A stretch of 64,000 nt of DNA, taken from Chitinophagaceae bacterium. Its GTDB lineage: Bacteria > Bacteroidota > Bacteroidia > Chitinophagales > Chitinophagaceae. The notes beneath the pieces were generated by a model, which saw nothing but the letters and a program-made list of their open reading frames with translations, was not told where the DNA came from and searched no databases. The stretch spans positions 558,001 through 622,000 of the forward strand of contig JADJFD010000002.1 in assembly GCA_016708765.1 (NCBI GenBank), given 5' to 3'. This document shows positions 60,449-64,000 of the stretch, piece after piece (the stretch's first letter is position 1; every line of letters begins with the position of its first letter). A program made the position numbers and the translations under genes.

Positions 60449-60522
60449 AGATTTAGCTCAGTAGGTTTGAGCATCCCGATTTATTATCGGGAGGGTCGTA
60501 GGATCGTTCCCTACAGGATCTA
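60449..60522 (+). pseudogene. Degenerate tRNA-like copy
   Basis: It retains AGCTCAGTAGGTTTGAGCA (D-arm) and GGGTCGTAGGATCG followed by TTCCCTACAGGATCT (variable loop, T-arm and 3' acceptor, with the same altered T-loop as the tRNA-Met). The acceptor 5' strand is shortened (AGAT...). The anticodon arm is the palindrome TCCCGAT/ATCGGGA with a 5-base loop, giving no usable anticodon. Confidence 0.7.
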
Positions 60523-60530
60523 CTTTCGAT

Positions 60531-60564
60531 GGGGTCGCCCCGATATTTATCGGAGCAGAATCCA
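60531..60564 (+). other. Remnant of a third tRNA 3' end with palindrome insert
   Basis: GGGGTCG (as in the tRNA variable region), then the hairpin CCGATATTTATCGG, then AGAATCCA, resembling the tRNA 3' end AGGATCCA. The T-arm appears replaced by the palindromic element. Confidence 0.45.
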
Positions 60565-60565
60565 C

Positions 60566-60594
60566 AAAAAAGCGGAACAGTGTTCCGCTTTTTT
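60566..60594 (+). terminator. Rho-independent terminator closing the tRNA-like region
   Basis: GCGGAAC pairs with GTTCCGC across a 3-base loop, flanked by A and T runs. It lies after the last tRNA remnant, so the whole 59050-60594 region may be one transcript. Confidence 0.9.
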
Positions 60595-60661
60595 ATTACA
60601 AAAGGTTCTTTAACCTTTTGTTAACCGGGATGAAAATACATTTGTCCACTATTAAAACATT

Positions 60662-61390
60662 ATGAAGAAGATTTTATCGTTCGCCCTTTGCACCGTTTTA
60701 TTTTCAAGTTCCTTAATTGCGCAGGAAAACCCGGCTGAAACAAAGCCGAAGCCCAAGATAGATATGAGCAACCGTGCCAATGACCATTTTCTATTACAAT
60801 TGGGATATACAAGCTGGGCTGGCATACCTGATAGTATTAATACAGATGGCATATCAAAAAGCATCAATGCATACTTCATGTTTGATTTCCCTTTTAAAAC
60901 AAACCCAAAGTTGAGCATGGCTTTTGGACCTGGAATTGGATCTGATCATATTTTATTTTCAAAAACTGATGTAGGTATTAAAGATTTGACACCTTCGATA
61001 TATTTTACAAACAAAGCAGACACTAATCATTTCAAAAAAACAAAATTGGCAACTGTTTACCTTGAAGCACCAATTGAATTCAGGTATTCAGCCGATCCAT
61101 TGACAGGCAAAGGAATCAAAGCTGCAATCGGAGTAAAGGTTGGCACTATGATTAATGCACATACAAGAAATACTAAATTCTCCAATAGAGCCAATACTGT
61201 TATTAACGACTATACAATGAAAGAGGCTAGTAAGAAGTTCTTTAATACAACCCGCATTTCTGGTATGGCAAGAATCGGATTTGGTCATTTTTCATTATAC
61301 GGAAGTTACCAGTTCACTACATTATTCAAAGATGGTTCTGGTCCTGAAGTAAGACCTTTCTCAATCGGCTTAACACTAAGTGGGCTTTAA
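60662..61390 (+). CDS. Outer membrane beta-barrel protein
   Basis: 242 residues with signal peptide ending SSLIAQ. The body has alternating hydrophobic strands typical of small Bacteroidota barrels (PorT/OmpA-N type): HFLLQLGYTSWAGIPD, SINAYFMFDFPFKTNPKLSMAFGPGIG, YLEAPIEFRYS, RISGMARIGFGHFSLYGSYQFTTLF and the end PEVRPFSIGLTLSGL, with strand-like aromatic/hydrophobic alternation. No ligand or enzyme function can be assigned. It is monocistronic: a terminator precedes it (60566-60594) and another follows (61411-61438). Confidence 0.82.
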   Translation: MKKILSFALCTVLFSSSLIAQENPAETKPKPKIDMSNRANDHFLLQLGYTSWAGIPDSINTDGISKSINAYFMFDFPFKTNPKLSMAFGPGIGSDHILFSKTDVGIKDLTPSIYFTNKADTNHFKKTKLATVYLEAPIEFRYSADPLTGKGIKAAIGVKVGTMINAHTRNTKFSNRANTVINDYTMKEASKKFFNTTRISGMARIGFGHFSLYGSYQFTTLFKDGSGPEVRPFSIGLTLSGL

Positions 61391-61410
61391 TCGTTTCTAT
61401 AAATAATTTT

Positions 61411-61438
61411 AAAAGCGATTCTATACTGAGTCGCTTTT
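61411..61438 (+). terminator. Rho-independent terminator of the barrel protein gene
   Basis: AAAAGCGA pairs with TCGCTTTT across a 12-base loop, followed by further T, 21 bases after the stop codon. Confidence 0.75.
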
Positions 61439-61467
61439 TTGTTTTCTAACAACGAAAAACTATTTTT

Positions 61468-61475
61468 TACCTTTA
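61468..61475 (+). promoter_or_regulatory. Promoter -7-like element (TACCTTTA) of hflX
   Basis: Same octamer as at 43268-43275, placed 37 bases before the hflX start codon at 61513 and after the preceding terminator. Confidence 0.4.
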
Positions 61476-61512
61476 CGCATCCTCCAATCATAGCGAGGTG
61501 TTTTTTATCAAT

Positions 61513-62703
61513 ATGATCGACAATAAAAATAAAATAGAGAACGAAGAAAAAGCAGTGCTGGTAGGTGTTGTAAATAAAGAACAAACCGAACAACAGGTGC
61601 TGGAATACTTAGACGAACTGGCTTTTTTGGCTGAAACTGCAGGAGCTATTACAGTTAAACGGTTCACTCAGAAATTAGCTCATCCAGACAGCAGAACATT
61701 TGTTGGAAAAGGGAAACTGGAAGAGATTGGCAAGTACGTAAAGGACAAAGATATTCGTATCGTCATTTTTGATGATGAGCTAAGCGGTGCTCAAATCAAT
61801 AATATTGAAAAAGCTATCAATATAAAAGTGATTGACCGAAGTGATCTTATTCTCGACATTTTTGCCAGAAGAGCACAAACGGCACAAGCAAAAGCACAGG
61901 TAGAATTGGCGCAGTATCAATATATATTACCAAGACTTCGTGGTATGTGGACGCACCTTGAACGATTAGGTGGTGGTATCGGTACCAGAGGACCCGGTGA
62001 AACAGAGATTGAAACCGATCGTCGTATTGTAAGAGATAAGATCACTTTGCTGAAAAAACGATTGGCAACTATTGATAAACAAGCACAGACACAACGAAAA
62101 GATAGAGGAGAATTCATTCGGGTAGCATTGGTAGGTTATACCAATGTTGGCAAATCCACCATTATGAATTTGCTTAGCAAAAGAGATGTGTTTGCCGAAA
62201 ATAAATTGTTTGCAACGCTTGATACCACCACAAGTAAAGTCGTTTTTGAAACGACACCATTTCTTTTAAGCGATACAGTAGGATTCATCAGAAAACTACC
62301 GCATCATCTTGTTGAGAGTTTTAAAAGTACATTGGATGAAGTGCGGGAAGCAGATATTCTGTTGCATGTTGTTGATATATCTCATCCGGCTTATGAAGAT
62401 CAGTTAGGTGTTGTAAATAAAACATTGCAAGAATTGGGTTCATTTGAAAAACCAACATTAACCATTTTCAATAAAATGGATTTGTACGAAAAGCAAACTT
62501 TCGATGAGTGGCTGGAAGCAAGCACTAAAGAAGAAATACTACAAGACCTGAGAGACCGCTGGAATAATGAAACAAATGGTAACGCTGTTTTTGTTTCCGC
62601 TATTGAAAAAAAGAATATTGATGTGCTACGTCATTCAATACTTACAAAAGTGAGAGAGTTATACAAGATTAGGTATCCGTATAAAACAGATTTTCATTAT
62701 TAA
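61513..62703 (+). CDS. hflX: GTPase HflX
   Basis: 396 residues from the ATG at 61513; a GTG five codons upstream is in frame but lacks family similarity. The N-terminal HflX domain has SRTFVGKGKLEEIG and IIDRSDLILDIFARRAQTAQ-like VIDRSDLILDIFARRA. The glycine-rich linker is LGGGIGTRGPGETEIETDRR. The GTPase domain has G1 GYTNVGKSTIM, G3 DTVGFIRKLPHHL and G4 NKMDL. HflX splits stalled or hibernating ribosomes under stress. It is followed after 59 bases by the Rieske protein gene. Confidence 0.95.
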   Translation: MIDNKNKIENEEKAVLVGVVNKEQTEQQVLEYLDELAFLAETAGAITVKRFTQKLAHPDSRTFVGKGKLEEIGKYVKDKDIRIVIFDDELSGAQINNIEKAINIKVIDRSDLILDIFARRAQTAQAKAQVELAQYQYILPRLRGMWTHLERLGGGIGTRGPGETEIETDRRIVRDKITLLKKRLATIDKQAQTQRKDRGEFIRVALVGYTNVGKSTIMNLLSKRDVFAENKLFATLDTTTSKVVFETTPFLLSDTVGFIRKLPHHLVESFKSTLDEVREADILLHVVDISHPAYEDQLGVVNKTLQELGSFEKPTLTIFNKMDLYEKQTFDEWLEASTKEEILQDLRDRWNNETNGNAVFVSAIEKKNIDVLRHSILTKVRELYKIRYPYKTDFHY

Positions 62704-62731
62704 TAGCCTGTTCGTGTAATTAATGTAATTC

Positions 62732-62745
62732 CCCGCTTTGGCGGG
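62732..62745. repeat. Short palindrome CCCGCTTTGGCGGG
   Basis: A 5-bp GC-rich stem with a 4-base loop just upstream of the Rieske gene. It resembles the small dispersed palindromes of this group, like the CCCGAT...ATCGGG element in the tRNA-like region. Confidence 0.4.
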
Positions 62746-62762
62746 ACAAGCTGTGGCAACTT

Positions 62763-63125
62763 ATGGCTGACAAAAAATATACCTGGCATAAAATAGCTGA
62801 CCATATCACCGATCTGGAATTTGCCGATAACAATATGGCTGCGGCAGAACTAAACGGCAAGAAAATCTGCGTTGGAAAATATAAAGAAGAACTTTTTGCC
62901 TTTGCCTGGAAGTGCCCTCATGCTGGCGGATTATTAGCCGATGGATATATAGATGCTTTAGGAAATGTGGTTTGCCCGTTGCATCGCTATAAATACAATA
63001 TGCAAAATGGCCGTAATGTAAGTGGTGAAGGCTATTACCTGAAACATTGGCCAGTAGAGAGCAGAGATGATGGAATTTATGTTTCCATGGAAGAAGAGGG
63101 CGGATTCTGGAATATTTTCAAATAA
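62763..63125 (+). CDS. Rieske [2Fe-2S] domain protein
   Basis: 120 residues, essentially one Rieske domain. The cluster ligands are seen as CPHAGG (Cys-x-His) and CPLHRYKYN (Cys-x-x-His), the soluble ferredoxin form rather than the cytochrome bc type. The end (YYLKHWPVESRDDGIYVSME) matches small NirD/ferredoxin-like Rieske proteins. It would carry electrons for an oxygenase or reductase that is not encoded next to it. No signal peptide. It follows hflX on the same strand, preceded by a short GC-rich palindrome. Confidence 0.9.
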   Translation: MADKKYTWHKIADHITDLEFADNNMAAAELNGKKICVGKYKEELFAFAWKCPHAGGLLADGYIDALGNVVCPLHRYKYNMQNGRNVSGEGYYLKHWPVESRDDGIYVSMEEEGGFWNIFK

Positions 63126-63165
63126 AAAGGTCTGTTAATAGCTTGTTGAAAAGCTAAAAACCTCT

Positions 63166-63173
63166 ATTTTTGC
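63166..63173 (+). promoter_or_regulatory. Promoter -7 element (TATTTTTG) of tRNA-Asn
   Basis: TATTTTTG matches TAnnTTTG, with TTGTTGA about 20 bases further upstream as a candidate -33 element. The tRNA starts 22 bases downstream. Confidence 0.65.
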
Positions 63174-63194
63174 TGCCCCGAAAGGGAAAGGTAT

Positions 63195-63268
63195 TCCTCC
63201 TTAGCTCAGTTGGTTAGAGCATCTGACTGTTAATCAGAGGGTCGTTGGTTCAAGTCCAACAGGGGGAG
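63195..63268 (+). tRNA. tRNA-Asn (anticodon GTT)
   Basis: 74 bases with a complete cloverleaf. Acceptor TCCTCCT pairs with AGGGGGA (one T-G pair), the D-stem is GCTC/GAGC and the anticodon loop is CTGTTAA. T-stem GTTGG/CCAAC has the normal loop TTCAAGT, and the discriminator is G. The full 3' CCA is not encoded. It shares the D-arm sequence with the tRNA-Met but has a standard T-loop. Confidence 0.95.
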
Positions 63269-63270
63269 CA

Positions 63271-63297
63271 AGCCGTGGAGAAATCCACGGCTTTTTT
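63271..63297 (+). terminator. Rho-independent terminator of tRNA-Asn
   Basis: AGCCGTGGA pairs with TCCACGGCT across a GAAA loop and is followed by T residues, directly after the tRNA. Confidence 0.92.
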
Positions 63298-63359
63298 CAT
63301 TTTATCCCTTATAGCTTCCGCTTCCAACTTTCAAATTTTACGAGTATATTTAAATACTT

Positions 63360-63833
63360 ATGAAAAAAATGAAACTATTACTCCTTATCGTATTGTCAAC
63401 AGTTTATTCTGTTACCATTTTAGGTCAAACTGGGATAGCACCCTCAGGTATTAATTACGAAAAACGAATTAATATTCTAAAAGCCCCAAAGTGTAATGCT
63501 TCTGAGGTTTATTTGAAAAAGAAAGTAAAAGCTCAGCTGGCCACTTTCTATAAGGATTATCCTTATATCGCCGTTGATTTTTCCTCATTCAAAGGACAAA
63601 ACGGTTTTACCGACAAGGGAGATGCTACCAGAATAGTTTACCCATTTAAAATAGAGATGATGGTTTATTTAAAACGAACTGTGATGAAGGAAGAAAAAGA
63701 ACATACCGAATATGTTATTTGGAAATATGACAGTGAATATGAATATGCCACCAAGGGAAAGAAATGCGATTTTTCTATTGTGCCTTCATCTCAAATAACA
63801 TTGATTACAAAACAAGTGTATGAGGTTAAATGA
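63360..63833 (+). CDS. Secreted protein of unknown function
   Basis: 157 residues with a signal peptide (about 1-23, ending TILGQ). The rest shows no domain I recognise. It has one cysteine near the start (APKCNASE) and one near the end (KKCDFSIVP), which could form a disulfide in the periplasm, and many charged residues (MKEEKEHTEYVIWKYDSEYE). It stands alone after the tRNA-Asn terminator. Confidence 0.7.
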   Translation: MKKMKLLLLIVLSTVYSVTILGQTGIAPSGINYEKRINILKAPKCNASEVYLKKKVKAQLATFYKDYPYIAVDFSSFKGQNGFTDKGDATRIVYPFKIEMMVYLKRTVMKEEKEHTEYVIWKYDSEYEYATKGKKCDFSIVPSSQITLITKQVYEVK

Positions 63834-63923
63834 TAAAACATTTTGCAATTTTCTATAGTAAGGGGAGTAAAAAATTAAGGTTTCATTTACCAAAACACAT
63901 TTTATACTCTATTCAATCATTAC

Positions 63924-64000
63924 CTAGTTCAGAACAGGTTTAATCCGCTTTCCTGTAGGCGTATACCCAAACTCAGAAACAATCTCAATTCTATCGGGAA
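63924..64000 (-). CDS. C-terminal end of an unidentified gene, cut by window edge
   Basis: On the minus strand a frame is open from the window edge to a TAG at 63924-63926 and reads DRIEIVSEFGYTPTGKRI followed by KPVLN. The phrase EFGYTPTGKRIKPVL resembles the end of winged-helix regulators, but 25 codons are too few to assign. Bases 63834-63923 hold nothing I can support. Confidence 0.35.
   Translation of the reverse strand, partial: PDRIEIVSEFGYTPTGKRIKPVLN

Overview
The window looks like AT-rich chromosome of a member of the Bacteroidota, most likely the family Chitinophagaceae. The evidence is the Bacteroidota-type promoter motif TAnnTTTG in front of many genes, SusC/SusD proteins with a FecI/FecR-type sigma/anti-sigma pair, a purF of the long Bacteroidota form, DUF4834 and DUF2805 proteins, and many lipoproteins. 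No species is assigned.

Layout. 1-8433: housekeeping and envelope genes (a cut-off thioredoxin-like protein, a two-domain parvulin, metF, lptB, adenosine deaminase, a GH3-type acyl-adenylating protein, fabG, a GxxExxY protein). 8463-15849: a DNA glycosylase, two tandem secreted paralogs, a crotonase and the ring-opening enzyme PaaZ, a PDZ/MORN-like protein, a lipoprotein, a DinB/DUF1569-like protein and adenylate kinase. 16025-25850: msrB, an M16 peptidase, an SRPBCC protein with a frameshifted leader, a two-gene insert carrying an HExxH lipoprotein, and a very large BNR/VPS10-type beta-propeller protein. 26103-31749: an alpha/beta hydrolase in a cassette-like setting, the DUF2805/DUF2256 pair, a doubly frameshifted membrane gene, an aminotransferase, small proteins and a glycosyltransferase. 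31816-43102: a SixA-like phosphatase, purF (frameshifted), a multi-PAS histidine kinase, and the block rimP-nusA(frameshifted)-infB-surA. 43517-58938: a complete polysaccharide-utilization locus on the minus strand with its own ECF sigma factor and FecR anti-sigma. Two GH144-type glucanases plus a GH3 beta-glucosidase suggest a beta-1,2-glucan-like substrate. 59050-60594: a tRNA-like repeat region. 60662-64000: an outer-membrane protein, hflX, a Rieske protein, tRNA-Asn and a secreted protein.

The most unusual object is the array at 59050-60102. Eleven nearly identical 95-96 bp units each begin with the first half of a tRNA, carry a palindromic hairpin exactly where the anticodon arm should be, and replace the T-arm and 3' acceptor strand by an AT-rich segment and a GCAA-tetraloop hairpin. 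A complete tRNA-Met(CAT) is the twelfth unit, and its T-loop has the near-invariant T54 and A58 exchanged. A broken GIY-YIG nuclease gene and two further degenerate tRNA remnants follow. Because the acceptor sequence GGATCC is self-complementary, each unit can be closed by the GGATCC of the next one, giving a tRNA-like four-way fold.

At least four genes are broken by single-base shifts, including the normally indispensable purF and nusA. Some residual indel error in the sequence must therefore be considered when judging all pseudogene calls here.
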